A stretch of 64,000 bases of DNA, from NCBI GenBank assembly GCA_022606425.2, contig JAHDVF020000840.1:1426001-1490000 (forward strand), read 5' to 3'. This DNA comes from Lepidostoma basale. Lineage: Eukaryota > Arthropoda > Insecta > Trichoptera > Lepidostomatidae. Both the position numbers and the translations under genes were made by a program. The number at the start of each line of letters is the position of its first letter. Position 1 is the stretch's first letter. Shown here piece after piece: positions 40,160-50,217 of the stretch. The notes beneath the pieces were generated by a model. It saw only the letters and a program-made list of their open reading frames with translations, was not told the origin of the DNA and did no database searches.

Positions 40160-41844
40160 TCGCGCCCCAGAGAGTTAGCGGCCCCGCCGCTATCCCGCCG
40201 GCCGCCGCGAAGGCGGCCCCACTCTCCGAGCGTGCGCGCGGCCGCCTCCCGCGCCTCGCCTGCGATCGCCGCAGCCGCGATCGCCATGCAGACGACAGCT
40301 CGTCACCGAACCGTTGGCCGCATGCCCCCGCCTCTGTAGATCGCACTCGCGATCTGAGTGACGTAAATTGCGTCATCACCGAGCTCGCTGACGCCGGCCG
40401 TACCCGCCGGCCCGCCATCCCTGCTGTTACTGGGCCGCCAACGAACTTCTCGTCGCACCCGCCTACTGCTGTGCTGACTGCTGCAGATTTCTCCCCGACC
40501 ACATCGGCCAGCCGCGTAATCGAACCGCGGATCGTCAAAAGGATGACTTGTCTTGACGACCGTGTATGCGGCCGCCTTTGCAGCTGTGACGTCACCGACG
40601 TTCCAGACGCCGGGCGCTTACGATTGGCCGCCATAGCGATAAGGGAGAGCGCTATGCGTGTGACGCATCACATGAGCGGTACCTACTGCACGACGCTCGA
40701 ATACTGGTGGATCGAGATCAGCGAGTGCGCGACCGCAGACAGCGGAAGATGGGCGACCCCGAAAGCGCTTCACGCGCCGACCGATACATGGTTTGGCGGC
40801 CCCAGCCTTCTCGCGCGACTGATAAGCGATCGGCCGTGGGAGACATATCCGCAGAGAATGATTTCTGCCGACGACGCGCTAGGGCTGCGGACAAGCGCCG
40901 TTAGATCCTGGCCCGAACGAGAGGATGATCTTCGAGAGATCAACCGCTGCATCTGGACCACATCATGGAGGCTGAGGTACATACGCCTCACGACTCACGT
41001 CACGCGCCTAGGACCTGTGACCTCCCGGAGCACCAATCCGGGACCTAACGTGACGCTGAGAAGGACGCCCGCACCTAACGCCGCGCGCCTTACAAGCCGC
41101 GAGTTAGCTGCGAACCCGAATCGCGACCCGCGGGTTCGCGATCGCATAACCGAGCGAGATATAGAGTTGCGCCTCACACTTGCGACGGCTCCCCAGATGG
41201 GGGGAGCATGGGAGCTCCCCGCGAGAGCTATGCGGATCACGCTGACAGCCCAGGAGCGAGATCCCCAGGAACGGATGACCAGCCAGCAGCTAGCCGACAT
41301 ACTCTGGCGCCAGTGGCCCCATGAGTATGAACTCACCGTTGCCGTCTTGCAAGGATGGCACCAGCTGTGGCCTCCCTTGCAGCTTGGAGACCAGAGGCTG
41401 CCGACCGACCGCGCGCGGCCGCGCCACCCCTGGCCGCGCGGACGAGTGGTCGCTACCGAACCTGACGCAGACGACCAGACTCGAGAGGAGACGGTGCGGA
41501 TGAGCACTGCCACCTCTGTGCGACCGACTACCCGGGTCGCACTATTGCGAGTCGCGGAGGGCCCCACGCGGACCTCCCGGACGACCAACCTGACCTCCCA
41601 CCCTGCGGCGGCGTCTCGACGCCAGCCGCCGAGCCCGGCGCCAACCGGCGCCGCTAAACGCGCGCCCGCGACCTTTGCGGTCCCCGGCGCGGCCCCGTTG
41701 CCGGCCGCCTCCGCGACCTCGAGCGCGGGGCCCTCCGGACCACCCCCCGTGCCATCCAGAAGAAGAGGATCCGGCCGTCGAGGACTCCGACGCCCCCGAG
41801 ATGTCCTTCGAGTAGTACAGCGGAGCTGCACGGGGGGAGTGTAG
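40024..41844 (+). pseudogene. Shifted open frame (606 codons) with remnants of the BEL/Pao pol C-terminus
   Basis: A TGA at 40021 opens this frame, so no true start is implied (the codon at 40024 is GTG). It overlaps the Gag-protease frame by 136 bases and is offset by -1. The first about 220 residues are low-complexity. Then come weak echoes of BEL/Pao pol: HAPTDTWFGGPSLL (compare the WW.GP..L motif before integrase), WTTSWRLRYIRLTTHV, ATAPQMGGAWE (integrase), LADILWRQWPHEYEL, and PWPRGRVVATEPDADD, resembling the domain after integrase. No YxDD, no RNase H acidic set and no integrase D,D-35-E are visible. Assignment of these echoes is from memory of the family and is tentative. The final residues read in the frame of 36359 end ...SDAPEMSFE at a TAG (41813-41815), hinting at a second indel. 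Confidence 0.5.
41832..41839 (+). promoter_or_regulatory. Polypurine tract of the LTR element
   Basis: GGGGGGAG lies directly before the 3' LTR at 41840, the expected place for plus-strand priming. Confidence 0.65.
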
Positions 41845-42653
41845 CGGACAGCTCGCGGCATTCGACGCCCCGCCGCCGAATTTAGTATTAAGATATCATT
41901 TACTTTAATAAACATATTAAGAAACCTGCGATGAGATGTCTATGGGGAGAAAGTAACTGTTCGTACATTCGTAGAGCGGGCCGGCGGACCGAGCGAGCCG
42001 AGCGAGATGGAGAATCTCTAGGGTCACAGCTGGAGATTCTCCCATTCGCTTCGATGGCCGCGAAATTTCGGTCGCTCCCGCCACGGGCTTACGAATTTAT
42101 GTTACTCCCGCCCCGTATGTCCGAATCTCGAGATTTATTCGTAGGAATATGTGTAAATGTATATTGTATCTAGATTAAATAAATAAGACGGTCGCAGGCG
42201 TTAGATAGCGACAGGGCGAGGCGAGAAAGACTGGAGGTGCGTGTTACGTAACGTGAAACTCGGAGAGTTGCGCAATTTGTCCGCGGACCTACTCGCGGCG
42301 CAGCCTCCGTCTGCGAGGCGGCGCTGTGGGACGGCCGCGCGAGATAAAAGCCGTGCCGACTCTCCGACCAAACAGAGATCGTTCTACAGTCGCCCAAGTT
42401 ACATCACGTTCACGCACTTCGAGAGTCTTTCTCAAGACTCGCCCGTATCAGCCTGCTACCGTCGCCATTTCATATACAGTTTGCTTTTATTTGGACCTTG
42501 GCCACCACTTCCCCGGACTCCGCACCGATTTTGCACTACCCAGTGTATCATTACGCCGTTTTCCGGAAGAAGCAACATCTCGTGAAGCAAGCAGCAGTCG
42601 GCACCTAAATAAATAATTAGTGTTTCGAGGCAGAGCACTTCCTGTCTCGTACA
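41840..42653 (+). repeat. 3' LTR of the BEL/Pao element
   Basis: Offset of exactly 6334 bases from the 5' LTR throughout, no indels seen. Ends TACA before the TATGAT duplication. AATAAATAATTAG about 40 bases before the end is the likely polyadenylation signal. Confidence 0.9.
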
Positions 42654-43052
42654 TATGATAATCATTTTATTTTTTAAGGCCCTTTTTTATCCATTTGCTA
42701 TATCTGATGTAACACGTTGAATCGAAAAATAAAAAAAAGGATCTACAATATAAAGTGAATAGTGGAAAAGGTAGATTTGACTTATGGTACGTGGCTGGAG
42801 ATACTTGTGTGATACATTTTATACCTTTTTCAAACCGAGTTAATAGTGTGGTTAATGTGATATAACTACCAGCATACAATAAATAACAATTGTATCGTTT
42901 TAAAATTAAAACAAAAAGTTTTTATAACGTATTTTTTTAATGTTTATCATTGTTGAATATGGCTAAATTAATATTCAAATGTATTATTATGTATTTTTAA
43001 TATTTTTTAAACTGGGTTTTACTTACCCCTACATAAAATTGTTTTGAACACA
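42654..43052. other. Unassigned AT-rich stretch
   Basis: Host-like AT-rich DNA in sharp contrast to the GC-rich LTR element. No feature seen. Confidence 0.3.
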
Positions 43053-43309
43053 TCGCACGTTGAAAACAAAAGTGACACTATACAAAAATCAGAATTTTTC
43101 AGTACGGTCATTTAAAGTTTTGCCTGCTTATTAACCTAATTAAAATCAACTAGATTCTGAGATAGAATAATATCTAAACTAATATATAAAACAACAACAT
43201 TAGATATATTTCTACTCACAGTCAAGTTATTGACCTCACAAAAACTTTAAATGACCGTACTGAAAAATTCTGATTTTTGTATAGTGTCACTTTTGTTTTC
43301 AACGTGCGA
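43053..43309. mobile_element. MITE with about 70-bp near-perfect terminal inverted repeats
   Basis: The left arm 43053-43122 (TCGCACGTTGAAAACAAAAG ... AGTACGGTCATTTAAAGTTTTG) is the reverse complement of the right arm 43239-43309, with one extra A. The about 115-bp centre is AT-rich. Total about 257 bp, non-coding. The flanks (ACACA and CATGA) do not give a clear target duplication, so the superfamily is open. Confidence 0.85.
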
Positions 43310-43499
43310 CATGATGTCTAACGTGAGCCTCGCTCCAATAACTACATGTATTATTTGTCTTTATATGTCTACATTGTTATTAATATTTATATAGGAAATA
43401 TTCCTCATTATAAAATTGTAATAAATTCATAAACAAAATTTTACATAGTGCAATTACATCTATAGAACTGATGAATTACTATTTTTGAATATTTATTGA

Positions 43500-43980
43500 A
43501 TACTAATTTTGAATATTTATTGAATAATACTGAAGATGTCATATGGAGAAACAAGGACATGAAGACTGACAGCAAGGTACTCATTTATAAGACCTATGTG
43601 CAACCAATTCTCACATATGGCATTGAATCGAGGGCAGACACTGTCAAGACAAAGAGCATGCTCAGGACAACCAAGATGAAAACACTCCGCGCTATAGCTG
43701 TCAAAACCCTACGTGATCGAGTTAGAAATACAGCAATCTGAGAAATCTGTGAGGTCGAAGATATGGTCAGATGGATACGTCAAAGACGGCGATACTGGCA
43801 TCAAAATGTAGAAAAAATGAGCTCAAATAGGATGCCATACATAGCTCTCCATGGAACACCAAACGGACAACGCCGACTAGGAAGACCCCCGAAACGGTGG
43901 AGAGAAAGCTGGAGTTCAGCGTCTCAAGAGGACCCGCCTGAAATAACAGACTCCTGAGTCTATCAAAAGTGAAGAAGAAG
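43500..43980 (+). pseudogene. RTE-like LINE C-terminal fragment, family B, (GAA)n tail
   Basis: Two frames: NTEDVIWRNKDMKTDSKVLIYKTYVQPILTYGIESRADTVKTKSMLRTTKMKTLRAIAVKTLRDRVRNTAI, a TGA, then CEVEDMVRWIRQRRRYWHQNVEKM, LHGTPNGQRRLGRPPKRWRESW and stop. Ends GAAGAAGAAGAGG. YGIE.RA, RLGRPPKRW are the LINE C-terminal signatures. Close to the 56010 copy. Confidence 0.85.
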
Positions 43981-44611
43981 AGGAATATTTATTATAAGGA
44001 CCTGGGTTTAATTCGTGCGTTGGTATTTATGATAATAAATCAGGTCTAATAAATACCATAGTAGTACTGGAGGAACCACTCGATTAAATAAATGATTGCG
44101 ATGACATAAAAAAATAATAAAGACCACTGGAAAACCAGTTATTTTATTAATTCAGATTTATAAACGAATCGAAACAACAAAAGTTCCACTCTATTATTCA
44201 ATATTCATTCGAGGAAAAGTTTTCTAGTAGTTTAATCAAATTTAATATGGAGTTATGTCTTGTATTGCTATAACATTACTGCTATCAAATACTTTATAAT
44301 GATAATGTCACACAAAGGTAAATTGTACAACTCATTTAAATCTTCAATAAACTTAAAAAAAAGACATTTCTCCCCGTAATATCATAAATAGTTAATTTGT
44401 CATTTTTTATAGAATTTTTAAAAATTATATATAATATTATTTCAGATATAGCATTAACACTATGAATTTCAATAGTTAATACATATAGAATATTGTAACA
44501 TGTAAAATAAATCTATTTATTTTATATTAATATACAACACATGTTTTTAAGATAAATTATATTATGAAGTATAATGTAAGTGTAATTAATTATCATTCTA
44601 AATAAATAAAT
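43981..44611. other. Unassigned AT-rich stretch
   Basis: A short family P-like scrap (TTTCTAGTAGTTTAATCAAATTTAATATGGAG, 44222-44253) and otherwise nothing recognised. Confidence 0.3.
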
Positions 44612-44893
44612 CCCTAACTAACTAACTAACTAACCATCACGCCGTATCCCCGGCGTGGGGGTAAAGGGTAAAGGGTAGGCAGAATAAATGGACGTCACAC
44701 TTTAACCGATGCGGGACTCCATCCTTCTCTTTTCGCCCCGCGGTACACACGGTATGATGGGTTGCGAACCTCATCGCCACCTATAGGCTTCTCCCGCGCA
44801 CACTTCGATCGTCCAACATCCACAAAATAAATCTAAAACAAGTAATATAAAATACAATGATATAAAATAAAATAACAAAATAAAAATAATTTA
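44612..44893 (-). mobile_element. Chimeric SINE-like element (family S2) with family A tail
   Basis: CTAACTAACTAACTAACCATCACGCCG (tail), then the antisense of AAAGTGTGACG.CCATT, GATGCGGGACTCCATCCTTC, GGGTTGCGAACCTCATCGCC, CACAAAATAAATCTAAAAC and AT-rich sequence up to AATAATTTAA. A local duplication GGGTAAAGGGTAAAGGGTAGG sits in the tail part. The 5' part (GTCCGGATC...) is missing. Confidence 0.75.
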
Positions 44894-45118
44894 ATCTAAA
44901 TATCTAACCATCACGTCGTCTCCCCGAAGGGGTAGGCAGAAAGAATGGACTGCCACACTTTTCTTTCCTGACATATTTCTTTTGTTTCCTCAACATTCAT
45001 ACATCGTGTCATGCACGCGCGTCGATTTCTCTGACTCCTTACATGGCCGACATTTAATATTTGATTTATTTGATCATGCCACGTTTTCCTCGGTCTTCCT
45101 CTATTTCTGATATTAAAT
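44894..45118 (-). pseudogene. Family A LINE fragment
   Basis: Minus-strand reading: RNRGRPRKTWHDQINQILNVGHVRSQRNRRACMTRCMNVEETKEICQERKVWQSILSAYPFGETT, then the terminus GGGGAGACGACGTGATGGTTAG. Adjacent to the S2 element in the same orientation. Confidence 0.85.
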
Positions 45119-45277
45119 AATTTATATTTTAAATAATCCATTAGTTTCTTAAAATCAGTGTCATGTCATAATTATTACAACAAGGCTATTGTGTTCATGC
45201 GATACGTACTTTGTATTTTAAAGGATAATTAGGGAACCAGGATCAACCCATCTGAGGATCGTCAGGACACGCGGGGG

Positions 45278-45436
45278 TATATAAGGAGGTGCCCAATCAC
45301 CGCGCGTCAGACCCCGTCGCGGCGCGCTTCGGGCACGATCTTCCGTATCCCCACTCCGCGGTCACGAGCCTTCCCGTGTAGTTTTAGCGTGTTTACAGAC
45401 ATACAAGTTCACCAGATTTTCACGGACGTTAGGGTG
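45278..45436 (+). promoter_or_regulatory. Candidate host promoter and non-coding first exon
   Basis: TATATAAG at 45278-45285 is followed 31 bases later by an initiator-like GTCAGAC with the A at 45309, the classical spacing. The region is GC-rich within AT-rich surroundings. The presumed exon (45309-45433) has no ATG and ends AGG|GTGAGTGG, a good 5' splice site at 45434. The gene would read rightwards with its coding exons beyond at least one intron. I could not identify those exons. An S2 element sits in the presumed intron at 45519. It could be a chance match, but three signals in the right order and spacing are uncommon. Confidence 0.45.
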
Positions 45437-45518
45437 AGTGGATTTTTGTTTATTGCTTTGTGGAAAATGATACATTAAATTATATGGTTACCAATGAATT
45501 ATACAAATTAAATTAAAT

Positions 45519-45708
45519 AAACACAAATGTCCGGATCGTCCAGCTGACGACAAGTGCACCATGATGAGGTTCGCAACCCATCACACCGCGTCTCTCGCGA
45601 TGGCGAAAAGAGAAGGATGGAGTGCCGCATCGATTAAAGTGTGGCAGTCCATTCTTTCTGCCTACCCTTTCGGGGAGACGGCGTGATGGTTAGTTAGTTT
45701 AGATTATT
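45519..45708 (+). mobile_element. Chimeric SINE-like element (family S2), internally deleted
   Basis: AAACACAAATGTCCGGATCGTCCAG joins directly to ATGATGAGGTTCGCAACCCATCACACCGC, then GATGGCGAAAAGAGAAGGATGG, GATTAAAGTGTGGCAGTCC and the family A terminus with GGTTAGTTAG. The AT-rich middle is gone. The junction to the tail is the same as in the other three copies. Confidence 0.75.
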
Positions 45709-46059
45709 TATGGTCATAATTTTAAACGTCAACCAGTGTGATTTTTTTCTTCTTGATTTCAATAATATTAATATGACTACTTTCACTAATACATATAGAT
45801 TATATAATATTTAGAAGAGTGTAAGCACGTGTGACAATGGGTAGTTTAAATCGTTGAATTTATATGCCAATAACAACATATTTTATTGGGTGAAGTTTTC
45901 GTTCAAATACTTAATTTTTTTTAAAGATTAAAAAAGTTTGGGTTATTCATTATTTAAATGAGAAGAGGAATTTTTAAACGTAAATATTGCACATAATATT
46001 ATCAAAGATCTTATCATATTTGGATAAAATCGAAATATTATTAAATAATAAAAAGAAAA

Positions 46060-46240
46060 TATCAACAATGTAAACGGAAGAAGAAATAGAAGAAAATTGA
46101 GGAAAATGTAGCATGATCTAATTAATCAAATATTAAACGTCGGCCACGTGAGTCGGAGAAATCGACGAGCGTGCAAACGAAAGAAGTATGTCAGGAAAGA
46201 ACGGGATGGCGGTCCATTTCTGCCTTCAAGTAAGTTAGTT
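46060..46240 (+). pseudogene. Family A LINE fragment
   Basis: INNVNGRRNRRKLRKM.HDLINQILNVGHV, RRNRRACK, then CQERTGWRSISAF. The tail is reduced to AAGTTAGTTAG. Deleted and frameshifted. Confidence 0.7.
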
Positions 46241-46424
46241 AGTATCAAAGAAAAACTGATACAATCGTATTTACTAGCACGAAAACTTTCGCATTCCATC
46301 GTAAATATTCCCTTGCAAATTATGCGTCAAGTTTTGCAAAATACAAAACTTGTGAAAGTCGACTTGCAAGGGTGTTCATACAGTGAGAGGGGGGGTTCCA
46401 ATCAAAATCTTACACGATGACCTT

Positions 46425-46620
46425 CGTGGCAGAGTTGTAAGAGCTATGACTGCCACACCGAAGGTTCCGGGTTTGATTTCCGGTGATGGTAGTGCGATTG
46501 TCACACTGTCTTTGATCTGGTGTAGAATTCATTTGACAATAGAATGGTGATAGATTTCGCTACCTATCACATGTCATGAGAATCAATATCATTTCTTAAA
46601 ACTAATTGTACATAGTAATT
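46425..46620 (+). mobile_element. tRNA-derived SINE (family S1)
   Basis: GACCTTCGTGGCAGAGTTGTAAGAGC (A box) and GGTTCCGGGTTTGATTTCC (B box). The body GTGCGATTGTCACACTGTC and GCTACCTATCACATGTC matches the copy at 9520. Confidence 0.8.
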
Positions 46621-46694
46621 TGGTACAAACATTTAAAAAAATAAAATGATTATAATGTACTTTTCAATTTTTTGACTCATAATATAACTACTTA

Positions 46695-47072
46695 AATAAC
46701 TAACTAACCAACACGTCATCTCCCCGAAGGGGTAGGCAGAAAGAATGGACTGGCACATTTTTCTTTCCTGACATATTTCTTTCGCTTCCTCAACATCCAA
46801 ACATCGTGTCATGCACGCGCGTCGATTTCTGTGACTCCTCACATGGCCGATATTCAATATTTGATTTATTTTGTCGTACCACGTTTTCCTCGGTCTTCCT
46901 CTATTTCTGGTTCCATTTACATAGTTAAAAGAAAAAAAATTACCACTCCTTTTTCATTCATTCTTTCCATATGTCCAAACCATCTTAATGATCCTTTCAT
47001 TATTTTGTTCATAGCACCATCATTCGCACCGCATTCACTTCTTATATTTTCATTCGACACTCTACTAAATAT
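46695..47072 (-). pseudogene. Family A LINE fragment
   Basis: The tail CTAACTAACC is at 46700. The minus-strand reading is SVENENIRSECGAND.AMNKIMKGSLRWFGHMERMNEK..., RNRGRPRKTWYDKINQILNIGHVRSHRNRRACMTRCLDVEEAKEICQERKMCQSILSAYPFGE. One frameshift near 46930. Confidence 0.85.
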
Positions 47073-47624
47073 TACTCATATAATATTACGAACTTTAACA
47101 CTCGAAAGTTTAACAATTTGTCATTATCTATATTTTTAAAGCTTTATGATAAATAAAACAATCTACAATAATAAGATAAAATATTATTTTCGTTCCGTGT
47201 GTGATGATTTTTCGGTTGTATATGGAGAGTTCAACGCTTGGCGAAGAACAAAACTCGATGATCTTGTAGTGCCATACGCGATTGTGATAATTAGTCGGCT
47301 TAAATTTGTCGGGTCTCCACTTAATTTATTCAAAATCCAAAATTATATGCGTAGACGAAACGTAACTGTAGTTTGTTATTTAAAATCAACAGAATTTATC
47401 ATTTCGTATAACAGTATTTCGAGTGTGCCATAGTATTCAAGTTCTTATACAATATTACATTTGATTTGGCGACTTTTTTATTGCTTTAATTATTTATTAA
47501 AAAAAAGATTTTATTATGGTAATATTTGAGTTATAATAACAACAATATAATTAGATTAATTTTATTTTATTGCATTAAAAACATTAAATCTAAAGTTTCT
47601 TTATATTTTTCAATATGACAGAAA
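47073..47624. other. Unassigned stretch with a 95-codon open frame
   Basis: The frame at 47146-47433 has no domain, signal peptide or repeat that I recognise. I do not call it a gene. Confidence 0.3.
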
Positions 47625-47945
47625 AACAATGGAACACGAAATAATGGAAAACGGATGAAAACGTGGCATGATCAAATCAATCAAATATGAAATGTCGGTA
47701 ACGTAGAGTGTCAAATGAAAATACAAGAAGTTAGTGCAGCGCGAATGAAAGTGTTATTAACAAAATAAAATTAAAGGATCATGGTTTGGACACGTGGAAA
47801 TAATGAATGATGAAAGGACGATCAAGAAAATACATGAAATCGCCGTAAACGGAACCAGAAATAAAGGAAGGCAGAGGAAAACGCGGCATGACCAAATTAA
47901 TCAAATTAATTATCGGCTGCGTGAGGAGTCTGCCAACTCATTCAA
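47625..47945 (+). pseudogene. Family A LINE fragments, rearranged
   Basis: Pieces in an unnatural order: KTWHDQINQI (47655) precedes RVSNENTRS.CSANESVI (47708), then HGLDTWK.MNDERTIKKIHEIAVNGTRNKGRQRKTRHDQIN. So two family A scraps lie in tandem or were rearranged. No tail. Confidence 0.7.
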
Positions 47946-47999
47946 AGCTACGGTGTTAGTCAGTTATTTATTATAAACAGAGATCTCACGTGTTCTATT

Positions 48000-48285
48000 G
48001 TAGAAGTTTTATTATATTTTAAGACAGTATCGTGCTTTGCCTGGATGGAATGTTTTCATTATCAACCTTTTGATTGAATCCTATAAATGCCAAACATAGA
48101 GCATCTACAAAATGTAATACTTATTTATTGTTCCATGAAAAATGGTGTAAATATCAATGTTAAATAGTTAATACGAATGAAAACGTCTCATTTCTAGAAG
48201 TTTTATTATATTTTATGGGAATGACATGTTTCGCATTGTTAAGGCATTTGATACATGTTGAGACATATGATAAAACCTTAACAAG
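48000..48285. repeat. Family P foldback remnants
   Basis: 48010-48060 is a half arm (GTAGAAGTTTTATTATATTTTAAG). 48125-48285 has the complete left arm (TTATTGTTCCATGAAAAATGG ... ATACGAATGAAAACGTCTCATTTCTAGAAG ... GGGAATGACATGTTTCGC) and the centre, but the right arm is replaced after CCTTAACAAGG by a family A tail. Confidence 0.65.
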
Positions 48286-48350
48286 GCAGTCCATTCTTTC
48301 TCCCTACCCCTTCGGGGAGACGGTAGGGTGGTTGGATAGTTAGTAAGTTT
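48286..48350 (+). mobile_element. Family A LINE 3' end only
   Basis: GCAGTCCATTCTTTCTCCCTACCCCTTCGGGGAGACGG, then TAGGGTGGTTGGATAGTTAG. Cuts the foldback on its left. Confidence 0.7.
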
Positions 48351-48429
48351 ATCATACTTAATTTTTTGTAAACTTTCGTACGAAGCACTTAATTTGTGGT
48401 GTGACATTATTAAATAAAATAATGATACA

Positions 48430-48612
48430 CTTTTAGTAATTTGTACTAATACCACTTTATTTGGTAACACCAACCGGTTTCGCTCCCTTTTCCGCTCTCT
48501 TTTTCCCCCCGTTTATTCTCTCACCCTGACGAAGCTCTGGCGGGAGCGAAAGCGGTTGATGTTACCAAATAAAGTGGTGTTAAAACAAATTACTTAAAGT
48601 GTATTAATATTT
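48430..48612. repeat. Foldback with hammerhead-like arm
   Basis: ACACTTTTAGTAATTTGTACTAATACCACTTTATTTGGTAACACCAACCGGTTTCGCTCCC mirrors GGGAGCGAAAGCGGTTGATGTTACCAAATAAAGTGGTGTTAAAACAAATTACTTAAAGTGT. On the plus strand CUGACGA (48526-48532) is followed by A, the hairpin GCUC-UGGCGG-GAGC and GAAA (48548-48551). Confidence 0.65.
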
Positions 48613-49224
48613 TATTTCACTAAATTTTGTTCAATTATTGTAATTCAATTGTTTGAATCTAGTTTAACTTCGATTTCGAATAACTAGTATGTATTTTTAA
48701 CTCTTCTTATCATTTATACTTGTGGTAACATGTAATTGGCCTTGTATATTGTTTCTGGGTTTTATTTATGTACTGTAATCGCTGTTTGTTACCCAAATAA
48801 ATAAATAAATATACTCGTATATAGTGTAGCACAATACTTCGAATTGAATACAAACATGAGAGAATAATTAGTCACATTAGAAGGGTTGCACAGTTTAAGC
48901 TTATGATGTGCCCAGTAGACTGACTACGAGTCATCGGACGCTCCTAAACTTGAAATATTTTACATAAAAAATCTATGTATTGGTAATTAGTTGTGATCTC
49001 ATCCATTTGACCGCATTTATACTACAGTACTTCAACGATTTTTTATGTAACAAAGAAATAGTTCAAATATTTCAATTGTCGTATGTAATAATACACATTT
49101 AGCACTAATAATAATAATTATACTACCTTAAATATAAAAATAAAATTGTTATTTGAAATTTAATGGTAGAAGTTCATTGTAAATAATAAAATAAAATAAA
49201 AAATAAAAAAATTGTAATTTTTTT
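48613..49224. other. Unassigned AT-rich stretch
   Basis: 48690-48815 might be a LINE 3' end (ending AAATAAATAAATAAAT) but nothing coding supports it. Confidence 0.3.
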
Positions 49225-49365
49225 AAAAATGTTTATTTTGTTAAAATTCATTAAGTTTGTGTCTTCGAGCGGTTTCGGCAGCTTTCTGCCATCTTCTGGT
49301 CTGACCAGACAAGAAGATTCCAGCGAGCTGACGAAACCGGTCGAAGACACAATTTTTTTCGTTAT
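49225..49365. repeat. Foldback with hammerhead-like arms
   Basis: TTAAGTTTGTGTCTTCGAGCGGTTTCGGCAGC on the left mirrors GACGAAACCGGTCGAAGACACAATTT on the right. The minus-strand arm reads CAGAAGA-U-GGCAG-AAAG-CUGCC-GAAACCGCUC with a perfect 5-bp stem. Confidence 0.6.
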
Positions 49366-49990
49366 TTACAATCTCTTTAATATTTTTTTCTTAAGATTTT
49401 GTGTTTTTCTATATCACATGGTATCCTCTTCGATTGACGTTTTGGAAATCATTGCAGACTACGTCTTCAGGATATTGAGTACTAACTATTATTACTATAA
49501 AAATGGATTCTACGACCATCTCTAAAACGTCTGAAGAACAGAATATCATGAGACTTGGAATTACCTAAGATCTCAAGAAATATGTACATAAAATAAATCA
49601 TAAATCAACCATAATAATCTAATAATGATTGAACTATGATGAAAAATCTGGGTTATATCCAGAATACTGGATTTATTTTACTAGTAAAAAAATATGTTAT
49701 TATAAATTCTAGTTTAGGTACAATGAATATTAAACAATGAATATAAAATATCTATTTTTAAAATATATTTAGATATATTCCATTTATTCCATAGTTATGA
49801 CCGGTTTCGATAGCTCATTGTCATCTTTTTCATGAAACTAAATAAACGTGTTTTTTTCAGTATTTACAATGAACTTCTACCAAGAATTTTCAATTAAAAA
49901 CAATAATATTTTACAATGCACATTTTTTTTGTTCACAAACTATGAGCCAAGCGATAAGTAAGGTAAATAAAATAAAATTTAGTGGAATCT
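49366..49990. other. Unassigned AT-rich stretch
   Basis: A solitary GACCGGTTTCGATAGC at 49800 resembles one arm of the foldbacks nearby. Nothing else seen. Confidence 0.3.
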
Positions 49991-50217
49991 TATGAAGGCT
50001 AATTTTTTTAACCTAAGTTTGATAAATAAGAGTAAATACCTGATCTTTTTCGTCGTGTCAAAGGCAACTCGCTCAAATAACGTCGGCCCAGGAGTCCGCC
50101 AGCTAAATCGCACTACGGACGGCCAGATCATCCTCCGTGCATGTCACAGGGCAGCAATGGCACTCAATTACGCGCAGCATAGTTATAACTGAATGTAAAC
50201 CGATAAAAAAATACAAT

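Larger units (their letters stand above)
35506..42653 (+). mobile_element. Non-autonomous BEL/Pao LTR retrotransposon (7.1 kb), recent insertion
   Basis: Two LTRs of about 814 bp (35506-36319 and 41840-42653) differ at three positions that I can see, two of them in the last four bases. They begin TGTAGC; the 3' LTR ends TACA. TATGAT flanks both sides (35500-35505 and 42654-42659). A primer-binding-site-like TGGTCCTTCGCGCCGG follows the 5' LTR, and a purine run GGGGGGAG precedes the 3' LTR. The GC-rich interior (5.5 kb) encodes a BEL/Pao-type Gag and aspartic protease, but no reverse transcriptase or RNase H. Only diverged traces of the pol C-terminus remain. The BEL/Pao assignment rests on the Gag core, the zinc knuckles and the DEGST protease. 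It must move with proteins from another element. Confidence 0.9.

Noticed and set aside
47146..47433. 95-codon open frame as a gene
   Set aside because: No recognisable family and AT-rich composition like the surroundings.
50030..50192. Plus-strand open frame with GC-richer codons as a host exon
   Set aside because: No splice-site pair or domain could be defended. Left unassigned.
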